Assembly: GCA_036897445.1 (NCBI GenBank)
Contig: JAYMTL010000093.1
Location: 16,684-80,683, forward strand
From: Pelargonium tetragonum
Taxonomy: Eukaryota > Streptophyta > Magnoliopsida > Geraniales > Geraniaceae
Direction of reading: 5' to 3'
DNA length: 64,000 nucleotides
The notes under the pieces: model-generated
What the model was told of the DNA's origin: nothing
The model's input: only the letters and a program-made list of their open reading frames with translations
The model's database searches: none
Program-made: the position numbers and the translations under genes
Shown here: positions 1 through 12,652 of the stretch, in pieces
How positions within the stretch are numbered: position 1 is the first letter of the stretch
Layout: each line of letters starts with the position of its first letter

Positions 1-204
1 TTCCTATGATTTCCGGTTTGCAATTATAGATAATAAGTCAAAATGAGGGAATACTAATAACTGAAGGAGAAGGTCTGCTTTCACACCTCAACCCCTAATT
101 AAGATCTAAGGTTTCCCGTTTCCTATTTTCGGGTTTAAGAAGTAGTAAGTCACAAGGAAATATCAAAAAGTGTAAAGGAATTCCTTTTTCTTCAGTTCCA
201 GATC

Positions 205-236
205 TATAAAGAAGGTTAGTTAGGGACTTCTTTATA
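205..236. repeat. perfect 10-bp hairpin
   Basis: The arm TATAAAGAAG (205-214) is matched exactly by CTTCTTTATA (227-236) across a 12-nt loop. The next outward pair (C/C) does not match, so the stem ends cleanly. There is no T-run directly after it, so it is not a bacterial-type terminator. Small inverted repeats are typical of dinoflagellate mitochondrial intergenic DNA, where they may mark RNA ends or recombination sites; that role is inference. Confidence 0.75.
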
Positions 237-2642
237 CCCTTCCTATCTCAAGAGACCTATAAACAATAAGAATAAGAATTCCCTTGTTAATGAGTAGGAA
301 AAAATCGCTTAATAAATAGCTCTAAATAAACCTTCACTTTTTGACGAGTTTCTGTAGGCTTGTGGGTGAATTTGGGTCTTTGGCAGAGACCTCTTTTACA
401 GGAATACTGCTTACTAAAAACTGGGCGCGACTGCTTTGAATCAGATGGCGTAGGTTATAACTCTAAAAGCTCCGTTAGGAAGGAGTCCTATAAATTTGGG
501 AAGATATCCCACGTACGAAAGTCTAGAGGGGTTGCCTTAGTTCAGATCTGTACAAACGAGGAATCGTAGCCCAATTAGCACTCAAAAGGTCTATTTCAGT
601 TCCTGGGTCAAAGTTCGATCTTTCATTCGTATACTTTATTCTGCTATGTATACTTTGTGGACGCGATTTCATTATTCTATTCGTTCTAGTTCGACTCATA
701 AGTAGTTCAGTGCTCCTATCTATTTGCAAGTCTCCCCCTATCTTTTTCTTCCTATTTACTTAATGTTTTTCAAAAGCTTTCTGGAGGTTCAAAGAGGTCC
801 TTGAGTCTGCACAAATAAAGTAGACTTTTGGTTGACTCCCCCGGGTAGGGGCAGATAACCTTTTTAAGAGGGTTTTCCTAAGTTCTTTTAGTTTGACTTT
901 GTCAATAAAATATAGGATTATACAGAGTTACCAAATTGAATAAAAGAATCGTACTCTATATCTGGAAATACTACTTTTAGTTGAATGCTTTTTTTATTTA
1001 AGCTAGGGTCTAGTTATTAAACCGGAAATCCTTACTCGAACCCCTGACTTTTCTTTCAAATGCAATTTGAGTTACCGGGCATCGGCTTGCTTTAAATAGT
1101 TAACTAAATATACACCTCTTAAAGTACCCTTTCGCTTTTATACGGAGGCTCCGTTCAAAGGTCTCAATAAAAATTTGTTTTCTGCCAAGTGACAAGGGGG
1201 TAAACATAGTTTCAAACGACTGGAACTTATAGACGAATACTCAACGTTGCTTCGAACAATAAGGAGGGTTGTAGGATTCGGTAACTAGGGTTTTTAGCTA
1301 TTCCTAAGTCGAGTTGAATTTGTTATCGCATTGCAGATTAGGGGTTTCAAGTGTATAGCTTCTAAAGAATTCTTTAGCAAGTGGCTTCAATACGGGTATT
1401 AAGTTCTATTAGAAAGAGTCCCACAGCAAACTTTTCGACTTGATATATACTAAATAACAAGGCGAGTAATACCTGCAAAATTTAGAATAAAAAGAGCCTC
1501 GCCTAGGACAATGAGAAAGTAATACCATCTCAAAAAAGGATACCTGTAATGACAAATAGCGATATAGGAAAATCCTACTAATACCGGGTTCGACAAAAGT
1601 TCCCTTAGAGATAAAGTCAAAAATCTCTTTATTTAGAGCTATAGTATAGTGCAGAGTACGGGTGGGTTTGCTTTGATGGAGATATTCTCTTACTCATAAA
1701 GGATAAAACAAGGTCGTATTCAAAAGACTCTTGAATTACTAAAAACTTAAAAATGAAGACGCGTAGTATAGTAAAAAGGGTATTTCTGCACTTGACCCGA
1801 TCCCAGGTTGCAGTTTATGATATAAATAGTAAAAACCTCTTAAGGCCAAGTTTCCATTCTATAATTAATCTCTAGTACTACTTATAAAAGATATAAGACA
1901 CTTCCTTGGCGTACCCGTGTAGACAACCCAAAAGGGGAAATTCCTTACTTCCCTGTTAAGACTTTCATTTCAGGGTATCCGTATCTTGTCTATATAACTC
2001 AAACCGCAACTGCCTCCTCTGGATTCCTGGCTTAGCCTTACGTTACAAATTACAAATAAAGATATAGGTCAGATAGGATGGAATTGAAGAAAAACGCATA
2101 AGTTTACAACGAAGTGCTTAAAAAAAGGGGGTCATAACAAAGCAGCTATAAAGAATTTACAAAAATACAACAAGAAATTCCCTTCCTTAAGTCCTTATGA
2201 AAAGGGCTTCTTTAGTTTATTCTATTTATGCCCAAGAAAAAATCTTAGTAATAATCTAGACAAAACAAGGTTCCCCTTTTTTATTTTATAACGGGTATGG
2301 CTTTATGAATGTAAAATCTTTAAAGTTAAGCAGGCTTCCGAGCTACTTCATGTAAAATTTCGATCGACTTAATTATCATTCTAATGGCACACCCTATAGC
2401 TTTTTTATGCCTTTGTCATATAGCATAGCCCCCGCCTACATAAACTCCTTTGATATGATAAGTTCGCCCCTTGAATAACCCTTTTATAAATGTACGCAGT
2501 ACTTATATTATTACTCTTACGGTCCGAGTGCTGTGTTTATAACAATTTTGTTTGAAGCAAAAGAAATTTGTCCGGGATCTCACCACCCACTACAGAACTG
2601 CTTGATTGGAATGATTACTTTGAAAAGAGCATCGAGAAAGTC

Positions 2643-2660
2643 AAATTCAGTTGTGAATTT
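2643..2660. repeat. 7-bp hairpin with 4-nt loop
   Basis: AAATTCA (2643-2649) pairs perfectly with TGAATTT (2654-2660) around the loop GTTG. It is AT-rich and short, so on its own it could arise by chance. It is listed as one of the recurring small inverted repeats. Confidence 0.5.
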
Positions 2661-4007
2661 AAATAAGGATGCTTAGCTTTTTAGTGGAGGGACCCGACCA
2701 CAGAGTTAGGAGTAACCTTTATTAATGATTTAATACAGATATTTCTTCAAGGTTTAGTCTAAAAAAATTCAACTGAAAACTCGAGTATTCTTGGTATGCG
2801 TTTTCTAAGTATGGACTTCTCAAGGAAGCCTTTTGCTCTACTCAACAAATTTTATGGTAAAATCCAGGGAATCTTTAATTTCTTTACGAGCTTGCTGTTA
2901 ATTTGAAAGGACACTTCCTTGTGGCACTCTTTTTTTAACCTTTTAAGTCTGAGATAGCATTACATCCATTGTACTAGAATAGTGTTCAAATATACACCAA
3001 GTTCCTTTTCTTTGCTAGTTACAGCGAAACCGCGTTTATAGACTAAAGCTCTTTAAAAGCCTATCTGCTATGCAAAATCTTTTTTGCCAGGACTACTTAC
3101 TACTAACTGTTTCTCGTAAAGGGGCTTGCTGGGCGTTGACTTTACTGCTACACAGCTAAAAAGCAAGGATTGCTTTGACTTCTAGAAATATTTAATAGTC
3201 TTATGACCCTGTTATTTCCAAAAGGACTAAACTGCTTCTATATTAATCTGTAATAGCTTACTAAAAAAACTTACTTAGATAGAATTAGATAGATTCAGAA
3301 CATTTTTCTTTTTTATTAGGAAACCCCTTCAAATTTTAGCATAAACTTGAACTCATGTCAATAAAACAACGAACTTGTATGTTATACACAAGCCTTTTTT
3401 GAGAAATAGACTCTTGTAAGGCACTTATTTCGTATATGTCTATTATTCAACGAAAACCTTATGTATGTGATACGTGGGTATCCCTATCCTTCTAATGGAA
3501 AGTCGGAGTACGTTATATGTTCTTTCAAAGAAAAATTACAAAGGGTGTAGGTGTAAGAAAAAACTATTATAAGTTAAGTATAGGTAATGAAATTAAGACC
3601 AGATTTCAATACAGTTTAACAAGAGAATGGGTATCTTTTGATTATTACTTTACTATTTATAAGGAATTTATTATAAATTTCCGTACTGAGCCCGCCTAAA
3701 AGTAGAAAGTTACTAAATTTTTAGAATAATAGAAAAATCGTTGGTACGACACGAGTAACCTAAGACAAGATGTATAGGGTTATCTAGGGTTTAGGCACTC
3801 TAAACAATGTAGAAAATAAGCAAAAAAATCAAAGCTCCTGTTGGGGTAGAAGTTTGGGGTTAATCCAAGGATACCGTAGTCTTTTGAAGTTCCTGCTTTT
3901 AGGTATTTACCGGACCTTGATATACTAAGAAAATTTCCTTTAAAATCTTCCTGAGATGTTCTACGTAAAAGCTATTTAACACAGGAAAGCCCCGGAGTCC
4001 CGCTCAT

Positions 4008-4019
4008 ATGGTATACCAT
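4008..4019. repeat. 12-bp perfect palindrome centred on GGTATACC
   Basis: ATGGTATACCAT reads the same on both strands. Its core octamer GGTATACC recurs at 20783, 25323, 47709, 49176 and 52027, more often than composition predicts (see findings). Confidence 0.7.
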
Positions 4020-4537
4020 TTCTTTTCATAGGAATCCCCTACTATGAGGTACACAACCCCCTCGGTTGTCATAAAGCGAAAGCATATTCTTGTATATAGA
4101 CTACCAAAAATTTAGTATCCTAAAAAGCCAGATTTAGAGGGGTACAACTTCCATTTTTGTGGATATAAAGCTAAAAATTTACCAACTTATTTCGTAGATC
4201 TGCTTAGAACTAGGTCCGCTTAGAAAGAATACGAACACGAAAGCAAAGGAAAGTCTCTAGTGTCCACTAAAGGAAACAGTCTGTCTATACCAAACTTAAT
4301 GAAACCCTAGCTAGTGTACTTAGCTAGAGAGCCTAATAAAGGTATCTGGTTTATGAGAGATCAGAGAGTCTATAACTATCTTAGGTCAAGAATACTCTTA
4401 AACTCCTAAAGTAATTCCCTCAAGACAATAACCAGGTCCTTCATAAACATTAGAATTGAAACTCCTGCTTAGATCGGAATAGCACTCTAGAATCTAGAAT
4501 CGCTTTAGATACCCTGAATTAGACTTATGTGAGAGAG

Positions 4538-4624
4538 CCCTCCTTAGTTAGGAGCTGTACTGCCGTTGCAGCTTGGTGTTCCCTGCTATTGTCTTACTAT
4601 ATTACTCTTAATTAGTTAGTTTTA
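4538..4624 (+). repeat. diverged dispersed repeat, copy 1 (partner 16543-16682)
   Basis: The best-preserved part is a 19-nt stretch (4600-4618) that matches 16654-16672 at 18 of 19 positions, the difference being T to G. Upstream both copies carry a CCCTCCTT start, a GAGCT word and a GCTATTGT word in the same order, with insertions between them. The shared order argues against chance. The function is unknown. Confidence 0.5.
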
Positions 4625-5361
4625 AAAAGTCTTACTTAAAAGAAAGATAGTAACATAAATAGTAATTAGGAGCTTAATGTCTTTTATCCTCTCTTAAGTT
4701 AAGTAAGCTCTTTTATTTAACTCATAAAATGTGGAATTTCCTTTCAAATTCTTTAATCCTTGTTAATAAGAAAGAAGCACATTTCAATGTAAGGAAAAGG
4801 AGTTGGGATTTGTTGATAACCTCTGTTAATTAAGAATTCCTAAGCCTTAATATCCGGATACTAAAAGCAACTAAAAAATACAAATGATGTTATATTCCTT
4901 AAAAGCATCTCTATATTACTGGAAACACATTCCTTGTGCTCTGTCTTAAACTTGCTCATCTACAAATACAAAAGGGACTCGAAAGAAAACCTTTACACAT
5001 TCTTAGAAGCCATAACAACTAGACTTCTCTAAAGAATATTCACTTTACTTAGAAAGTTTATGTCTTTTGTTTCCTGTAAAGAAGTTTAGTTTGCTAGCGA
5101 GGGTTGTATTCTTGAGTATGCTTATGATGGACCGGGTTATTGTTTTTGCTAATGTCAAAGAGACTAAGAATCTCTTATAAAGGAAGTTCCTGTAAAAGGG
5201 ATAAGGGGTAACTTAAACTATTTTGGGAAATAAAGGAGTTCAAGATCACAGAAACCCGATTCTATTTCTAGAAATTAATAGAGTTCCTAAACTATCTCAA
5301 CTCAAAGGAATATATACTCTCGACCAATAGGTATCTAGCAGCAACTGCTTTGGCCTACATT

Positions 5362-5399
5362 CCAAAGAGCACAGCCCAAAGAGCACAGCTTCCAAAGAG
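5362..5399 (+). repeat. tandem repeat, 14-bp unit, 2.6 copies
   Basis: The unit CCAAAGAGCACAGC occurs twice with no mismatch (5362-5375, 5376-5389). After a 2-bp TT spacer a third partial unit CCAAAGAG follows (5392-5399). The perfect identity points to a recent slippage duplication in otherwise unique DNA. Confidence 0.85.
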
Positions 5400-6045
5400 T
5401 AAGATCAAGTGGATTTATAGGATTTAGTTCTGCATGTGTTTCCTGTACAAGCAGAGGATTGATAGTTAGCTCAAGATGGAAAATACCAAAGTTGTTAGAT
5501 TAGGTTCCTGCTGGCGCTGTGTCACAAAGAGTACATTCATAAACTGGCAGGTTCCTGTAAGTTCCTCGATCAGATTTCTAGTTAGGTTGGGTTCTATCTA
5601 AAGAAGTTGGTCCTGCTATTATGGAATGTACTTACTGGAAATTAGGGCTCTTTAGAAAATATTCTTTTGAAACTCTCTAAAACCCTTATCCGGGAATTGC
5701 AAAACCTCAAACCTGGAAACTGACTTACGCAACTTCTCTAGTTTTATTCGTAACATCTTTAATTACCCAAAGGAACTGGCAACCCTTTATACCATTATAG
5801 CCCCACAGCATCCTTAATTAAGATTCTACAGGGCGTACGCTGGAAAACATAGCAACCCGTCAACCTGCCAATGAGCTTACTTCCAGTTTATATTAGTTAG
5901 CAGCTTTCCTAGAGATACTGGAGAGTGACCAGGAACTCAGTAGTTACTCTTTTAAGGAGAATCCCTCTAGTTATATGCCTTTATCATATAGGTGGTTAGT
6001 AATTTAGAAGATAATGAATTAATCCATCTTACCGAGTAACCTTGG

Positions 6046-6065
6046 TCATCATGATAGTATGATGA
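6046..6065. repeat. 7-bp hairpin
   Basis: TCATCAT (6046-6052) pairs perfectly with ATGATGA (6059-6065) across the 6-nt loop GATAGT. It is AT-rich; no function is implied. Confidence 0.5.
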
Positions 6066-6965
6066 ATATATCTACTTACAATATTGCTTATAGCTAACCC
6101 AAAACAGACTCAAACTCCTCAGCAGAACCGGTCTCTAAATACATAGCATAGGAAAGTGCCCAATCTTATTCTTAGGACTTCACTTATTCATAACTTTCTG
6201 TGTGACTTAATTGTTTCCCGCAAAACTATAGAGCAGAGAGATTTAAAGAAAATAGATACTTGTACCAGGGACTTATAAGCTTTTGTAGTTAGTGGATTAC
6301 TAGAATACACTGTAGTTAAGTATGGTGAATTCCTCTACTTCTTGTAGCTTATCGAAATGGTGGATAAGAACCTTGTAAGTACATCCTGGAATCTCTATTA
6401 CCGCCCGAAGTTTACGGTGGAAGGTTAAGGGCATATTATAGATTATAGTATCTTGATAAAACATCCTTACACTTTGAAGACTGGCAATCTAAAGGAAACT
6501 TTCACTTCCCAGAACAGAAAAGGTAAATTACTTGGACTCTAGCCCAACTACTTTTATAGCTAAGAACTTTCCTTAAAGAATTAACTAATCCAGATAAAAC
6601 CTAACAAACAATCTCGAAATTATCCAGCTGAATGCCTTTGCCTGTTAAGACTCCTCTTATGCAATATTGGATTTTACACCACTTTAGAATTATATACCTC
6701 AGCCCCTTGGTTTAGAATTCCTTTATTTACAGGGATTGGATCCTAGCATGACTTAAAGCAAGAGAGCAGCTTCCCTTTAGAATTAGAACCTTAGCCTTGT
6801 TGGTTGAGTTCTTCTGTAAGCCTGTAACTCTGTATTGGATCTATAAGTGCTTTACCTCTGTAAATGCCACATTCCTTTAGACACATATTTATACTGGGAT
6901 ATTTTGGCCGTTGAAAGTCCACCTTCATTACAAATAGGTAACCTTCATCAAGATACTAAAAAATC

Positions 6966-7029
6966 CTTGGACTTATAAGCTAGGAGGCAAATTGAATATC
7001 AAAGGGTACAAAAAGTATGTCTATAATCC
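6966..7029 (+). repeat. diverged direct repeat, copy 1 (partner 10093-10145)
   Basis: It shares with 10093-10145, in the same order, CTTGG, an ACTTA word, ATTGA, the near-identical core AAAGGGTACAAAAAGTAT (7001-7018; the partner has one extra A) and AATCC. Spacing differs by an insertion near the 5' side. The long core in a fixed context supports common descent rather than chance. Confidence 0.6.
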
Positions 7030-9527
7030 AGTTAATAAAAATAGAAAAGTAACTATAATATCGCAAAGTCGTTATTCTAAATTTTATTTAAGAAGGTTTC
7101 AATAGAAGTCTACTTTGAAACTCTCAGCAAGTGGAACAGATTGACCAAACAAAGATCCTGGGATTCGGTTTGAATGGATAGTTGGGTATAAACTCCTTGA
7201 CTAAAGAACGAGTAAAACGTGAGTAGTTAAAACTTTTCTAGGGTACCTGTATATACTTTTTAAGATAAAGGAAAAGATAGTTTTACCCGTTATATATACG
7301 CCCTTTTTTCGTGTATAAGATATTAAAGTGAGAGGTATCTATATTATAATTATATTGTGTAAGTTTTATCCACGGAGTGTTGCTGTTCTAAAAAAGAAGA
7401 TTGTCAAGACTAGATCAAAGTATTGAGTAATTATGAGTACATCTATATACCTTATATCCCCAACATCAAAAGCTTTCCTTGCTTTATTTTCTATTTGGAG
7501 GACTTATCCTCTGATTATAGGGAAGAAAATCCTTATAAATTAAAGGTTTAGCCTAGATCCATTCGAAACTCCTGGAGTTCAAGCAATTCCGATTTTAGAG
7601 TTTAGGGTTATATAACGGGGTTATGGGCAGATAGCACAATCTGTTAAAAATGAATTTAGGACCTATTTTTAGAGAAAAACCCCAGCTTCGGGTAAGCAAG
7701 ATTTCTTCATAAATTATTAGGATTCCCTTACTTCCAAAGGGAGAATTCGCAGGCTTTTAAAGGTACGCTTGAGTTTAATATTTTACACCCCTCTTGCTGT
7801 ATAACTTCGATAATAGGGCTTAGACTCGGTCAGCTACATCCCTCCACTCCAATAAAGATAACTATTAAAAGGAAGTCCAGTAAGGTGTCTTACCGCTGGA
7901 ATTTAGGGATTTATCTATAACAGAAATAGAACCTATACTACATGCCCTGAGAAACCCATGATGTAGACTTTACTAAAAAGAATCCCCTAATAGTTTAAAA
8001 TAACTTTCTAATAAGTCCTGAACCTGCTTAGTAGGAGTTTTTGAAGTCCTTGTACGTTATAGAGCGGAATCATGCAATTCTTTGTGCTATCGTTTTAGTA
8101 GCTCCTTCCGAACCGCCCAGAAAGGGGGAATAAAATTTTTTACAAGTCAACTCCGCTAATACGAGCAGGAGCAACTCTGGCATTCCTACTCTTGTATTTT
8201 ATAGACTTACTTTAAAGTCAAACTCATCTTTATTGAAGTACAAAATGCGCGAAAGTAGAGCTTTTTCAGAAGTGTTTACAGGGGGTCTAGACACACACCT
8301 TAAACTTTATAATATATGGGAAATTCCTTCACTTTACTAGTTGTATATAGTAAAAATTTATACACTCCAGACACGAAAACCTCGCTTTAATGCCCGCGCT
8401 TTTCCGCTAAAAAGGGTACTAAAATATATCTTTACAAATTTTATTACTTTCTTTCTTAATTCTAAGGAAGGGCGAGATCCCCTTTATTATCAAGAATAAT
8501 AAAACTCAAAGCTTCCGCTGGATTTGAACCTACAGTTCTTGGCTCTTTTTGTGATTTAAAAGTAATTCTAAAAAAGTTTCGACCCCAGGGTTGCTCTCTA
8601 ATTAAGACTTTAGTTACTGAGATTTAGGAAATCCCTATATAAAATCTTTCATTTATAGAAAATTCTTGTATTCTTCACTGTCTTAATCGGATCGACCTTA
8701 CTAAACTGAAATTAGGATCTCTTCCTAACCTAACAAGAAGCAAAAGTCAAAAATCTGTTACAACATTTTTACGAGAAAGTCTTGCAACAAAAGGAATATA
8801 TCCTTAATGAGTACTTAGTTTGAGCACTTTTCACCCACGCTGACTCTTGTGCTACTAATTAAATATTAAATAGAATGTAGTTAAGCGATCTTTTCTTAGA
8901 CAAGATTATCCAGTGTGTAAAATAAAGGATTTATTTAAGGGTTACGTTACCATAAATAACAGGTGTAGAACTTTAGAAAAATCCGGGGTTTGCTATTTAT
9001 GTGTCAGTTTAGTTATCTGTTTGACTGGATTTCTTTATAAAGTATAAGTTTGCTTAACAAAAGCTCCTTTTTAGAGCTGTAAAAAAAGGATGCAGTTACT
9101 CATAAAAAAAAGCTTACCCATGGTAGAGGGAAAGAAAAAAGGAACTTTATTTTAAATCTTTGTAACTACTTGACCTTGAAGGAGTTTCTCAACTAGAAGC
9201 TACTGCCCTTGAAAAAGAATATTTATACCTTATACTTAACTTATATTATATATTATTAACTTCTACTCCATAACTAAGCAAATACCCTGAATTCAAGAGA
9301 TTTAATATGTATACTACCGAGATTTTTCTAAAATCTAAAGATAAAGGTATCGAAGATAAGATAGGTTATTAGTATAAGAATTCCTTTTCAAGGTGAGTCT
9401 TATCGGGAAGTTATAGAAAAAAGGTTGGGAGTTTCCCTTAGGTAGGGGCACAAAAAGGGTTTGATAAGGCATTTTCGAAAGGTTAAGACTCATATAAAAA
9501 CGCAGGGTAAACAGAAAATCTTCTATC

Positions 9528-9552
9528 TCCTGGCTGCTCTAACAATTCGGAA
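9528..9552 (+). repeat. 25-nt dispersed repeat, copy 1 (partner 45570-45594)
   Basis: It matches 45570-45594 at 22 of 25 positions without gaps, including the uninterrupted 13-mer CTCTAACAATTC plus flanks. The copies lie 36 kb apart in the same orientation. The similarity does not obviously extend further. Confidence 0.6.
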
Positions 9553-10092
9553 TATAGAAAAGTGTAAGGGAATTTGAAATCATAGAAAAAAGGGTTTAGT
9601 TCCGCAAAACGGGAGCCTTTTTCGGGCATAGCTCTTGGTCGGAAAGTGCTAGAAATACGGGTAGGTATAAAATATTATCTTGTGAACGAAAGCGTCCCTA
9701 ATACAGCTACTTGTGACTTTCTATACTTAAAAAAATTGAAATCTTTCCTCCTAAGTTTTTTAGAATTTTGTTACTAAATACGGAGTACACTAGGCAACAC
9801 GAAGCTTTTCTTAGGACTCCAAATGAAGAGAGGAACTCTTTAAAAGTTTTTTACTGTGATAAAGTAAATCCGGAAAGGTCTAGAGAAATAGCATAAACCA
9901 GTACGCCCTTTTTCTTATTGTTATCTAAGTGGGGTAGTATCTATACAGTAACCTGAACTCTTAAAAGTTCTAGTATTATTAGTTTTGACTTCCAAACGGG
10001 TTTTTAAAAGGAGATTTATAGGGTGGTAGAAGCTATAAACTTTTAATTTACAGAGAATTCTAGTAAAAGGGAACTAGAGATATAAGCGAAGT

Positions 10093-10145
10093 CTTGGAAC
10101 TTAGATATTGATTTGAAAGGGTACAAAAAAGTATAATGACAATCC
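10093..10145 (+). repeat. diverged direct repeat, copy 2 (partner 6966-7029)
   Basis: Its core AAAGGGTACAAAAAAGTAT (10116-10134) differs from the partner core by one A in the homopolymer. The flanking words CTTGG, ACTTA, ATTGA and AATCC keep the same order. A weaker third relative may start near 45750 (AAAAGGTACAAAAAAA). Confidence 0.6.
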
Positions 10146-11784
10146 GGCGCAACCCATTGAATAGCATACCCTTGCCCCATCTCCGTGAAAAGGGAAACTA
10201 ACTTACCAGGATTAAGACCTAGGAGCTCCTATAGTTAGGTGTCTGGCTCAGAATAACTTTAGCCATATAAATTACCAAATCTCCGATGTGAGTACCCTTT
10301 AAATATACAAATATACTATGTAGACGCTCTTGTTTTTCAAAGTAATACCTGCAGTATGCCCTAAAGTTTGAAGTTTAGTTGTAGGTGTTCTCTTCTTTTT
10401 AAGGTTATTGCTCTTTGGAGTTAATGCTACCAGAGAGGATACAGACCTTGTAGTACATAGAATAGTTGTTCTACCTGACTGCAGCGCAGCGAAGAAGGGA
10501 TATTTAAGAGAGTATAATACAAAACTACTACTTATGTTATACACAAAAAACCCTTACGGACTTACTTTCATACCTAGCTTAATCCTCAGAGCTGTGCTTG
10601 CATTCTGTAACTTACTCCCTATCTTGATAATACTTCTAGCTTGAGTCTGACTCTTATTCTGTAACATACTTCATACTTTTTCCGTAAAGGAATCCCTTTT
10701 TAGCTTTTTTATACTCTTATGACTTTACACTATCCGGAATAAGAAACCTAGAAACAAAGATTTGCTTTTTTAATAGTTGCTAAAACTTATAAACCTCAGA
10801 GAAGGCTACTAGTTATGCCTTTTCCAAAAATTTCCAATACTCACGAAAAGGTTAAAGCAAAGAAAGCCAGGATTCTTATATACAATATTTATTATCAGTT
10901 TAGAGGTCTCTTAAGGGACCCCTTTAGTATAGAGTTGGTATTTACTATACTTACCTTACTAGATTATAGACCCATGTTTAGGCCTCAGATTTACTTATTT
11001 ACTTGAATTCCTTGTAAATCATTACTCACTTAAAATAAAGATTATAAAACCTCTGCTAAACATAACAGCACAAAATCTGGAAGAAAATGACTAACTGAGA
11101 ATCCGGGTAACGAATCCCTTACATTTTCTTGTATAAACCGAAATCCTAATCCCTCTTTATTTTACTGTAACTAGAAACCCCTACCTTTCTTAATTAATAC
11201 AAGGGTCTCAAAAGCCAGAAATAAGAGTCTCGTTATTTTTTTTAGCTTACAACCCTTAGCCCTGAGACCCCTTACTTAATGTATATACTTTTCCCTGGAT
11301 GTTAATACTAAACTTAAGGGAGTAGTCCTTGTCCGGGAGCTAGTTCAGCAGCTTTACATGGGTTGGCTCCTAATTACGTTTTAATAGAGTAACAGCTCTG
11401 CTTTTCTAATACCATATGCGAGTAGAGTAGCTTAAGAAGTCTAATATTTAGGGTTTTGACTCTAAGCGTATGAAGTTTAGTGCAGGAAAAAGTCCCGTTA
11501 GATATGAAGGGACACTCCAGGGCCTCGGGGCATTCGCGTAGTAAGGTAATCCATTTGCTCTGCTAAATTCTTAATAAATGCTATTGACTCCTAAAATTTC
11601 ATACTCATATAAAGAGTACTGAAGGAAACTCTTTTTCACAGTAAAACTTCATTTTTAGTAGAATATATCTTTGAATAGTACTTTTTAGGTTTAATCCCTC
11701 TTACTATATTAACAAAAGCTATACTCTACTTAAGGCTTGAGAATTCTTCGTGTATTTACCTGATCCGCATCCGCTCTTTAGCTT

Positions 11785-11805
11785 TATTCCAATTCCTTGG
11801 GAATA
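11785..11805. repeat. 8-bp hairpin with single-base bulge
   Basis: TATTCCAA (11785-11792) pairs with TTGG and AATA (11797-11805), with one unpaired G in the 3' arm, around the loop TTCC. Confidence 0.5.
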
Positions 11806-12571
11806 GGGAGGATCGCGCATAAGTACTCTCTTAATCTATTAGAATGGACCCTACTTGTAGAAAGTAAGCGGGGGGTTCTTAATGCAGATAATCTTAAATA
11901 GGAGCCTCTAATAGCAGAAGTATACCCGCAAATTCAAAATCCTATTTACAATACCTCACTCCTCCTGTTCTACACTTTGTTTCACAAAAGACAAGAAGGC
12001 TTCCCGATCTTTTATACCTATATTCCCCTTAACGGCAGGGTAACCTTAAAAAGTTACGAACTGGGAGCTCCTGAACTATAGAAATTACGCACGCCGGTAG
12101 TTAAAGGTTTCCGGAAAAGGTAGAATAAACATAGCACGTAAAGGTACCCTTTATAGTATATTCCCGACCTGGGGTTTTCTAGAGCTCACTATTTCGAACA
12201 AGAGTTTCGGCTTAAGACTAGGATTCAAGAATAGAAACAGGAGCCGTATGAGCCCTATAGTGTTGTTATATATAAAACCGCAAGATTTTCCAAGTTTTTA
12301 ATTTACTACAAAAACCTGGGGGTTAAGTCGGGAAAGCTCACTAGTGACCGACTATATAAGCTAATGCTTTTTATACGTCAACAGGATTTCCTTTCTGCAT
12401 CATAAAGGAATTAAAAAACCAAGAGTATTCAATAAGCCCCGGTTCCCACCCCATTTTAGACTTGAACCAAGTATACTTAAAAGAGAGAAAGACAAATCTC
12501 TGATCAAAAAACGATGCCCCTTACCCAAGGGTGTCAACCAGCAGTTTAGTAGACTTAGACTCCTCCTTGCC

Positions 12572-12593
12572 TTTATTATCTAGAATTGGAAAC
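12572..12593 (+). repeat. 22-nt dispersed repeat, copy 1 (partner 54113-54134)
   Basis: It is identical to 54113-54134 at 21 of 22 positions (T/C difference after TCTAGAAT). Both copies sit in blocks of the same unusual texture, 41.5 kb apart, and both are preceded by a pyrimidine-rich stretch. This supports a shared dispersed family. Confidence 0.65.
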
Positions 12594-12652
12594 AAAGGAA
12601 GACCCACTAACACTTAGAAGACTCCTTGCTTTCAATCAACTGCCATATAAGT

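Larger units (their letters stand above)
1..4180. other. non-coding background, left end
   Basis: No gene is recognisable. Stops are dense in all six frames and the few open frames (for example 3517-3699) show no family resemblance. The stretch is AT-rich DNA with scattered GG and CC clusters and A/T tracts. It holds a perfect 10-bp hairpin at 205-236, a compact inverted repeat around 1142-1154 (ACGGAG/CTCCGT with one central base), a 7-bp hairpin at 2643-2660 and a 12-bp palindrome at 4008-4019. If this is dinoflagellate mitochondrial DNA it may be transcribed, but nothing seen here proves that. Confidence 0.6.
4181..7020. other. non-coding block of distinct texture
   Basis: No coding region was found. 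Compared with its flanks this block has fewer runs of four or more G or C and more CTTA, TTCCTG and TCTAGA words (judged by eye, not computed). It contains a tandem 14-bp repeat (5362-5399), a 7-bp hairpin (6046-6065), an SSU-rRNA-like word (4505-4516), and two segments with diverged copies elsewhere: 4538-4624, related to 16543-16682, and 6966-7029, related to 10093-10145. It may be inserted DNA or an older duplicated family. Confidence 0.4.
7021..12530. other. non-coding background
   Basis: No gene recognised. Overlapping open frames on both strands near 10.3-10.6 kb (78 and 81 codons) resemble no known family and fit chance. The stretch holds the second copies of two repeat pairs (9528-9552, 10093-10145), a bulged 8-bp hairpin (11785-11805) and a short direct repeat ATCCGC/ATCCGC near 11763-11774. 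The word CCGTGAAAAGGGAAA at 10183-10197 faintly resembles a conserved LSU rRNA segment but carries a 2-nt insertion and is not convincing. Confidence 0.55.

Noticed and set aside
5298-5311. AACTCAAAGGAAT, resembling the SSU 900-region core
   Set aside because: The universally conserved continuation TTGACGG is absent.
8517-8540. tRNA T-arm-like sequence on the minus strand (GTAGGTTCAAATCCAGC)
   Set aside because: One mismatch in the T stem, and no matching acceptor strand, anticodon arm or D arm at the required distance.
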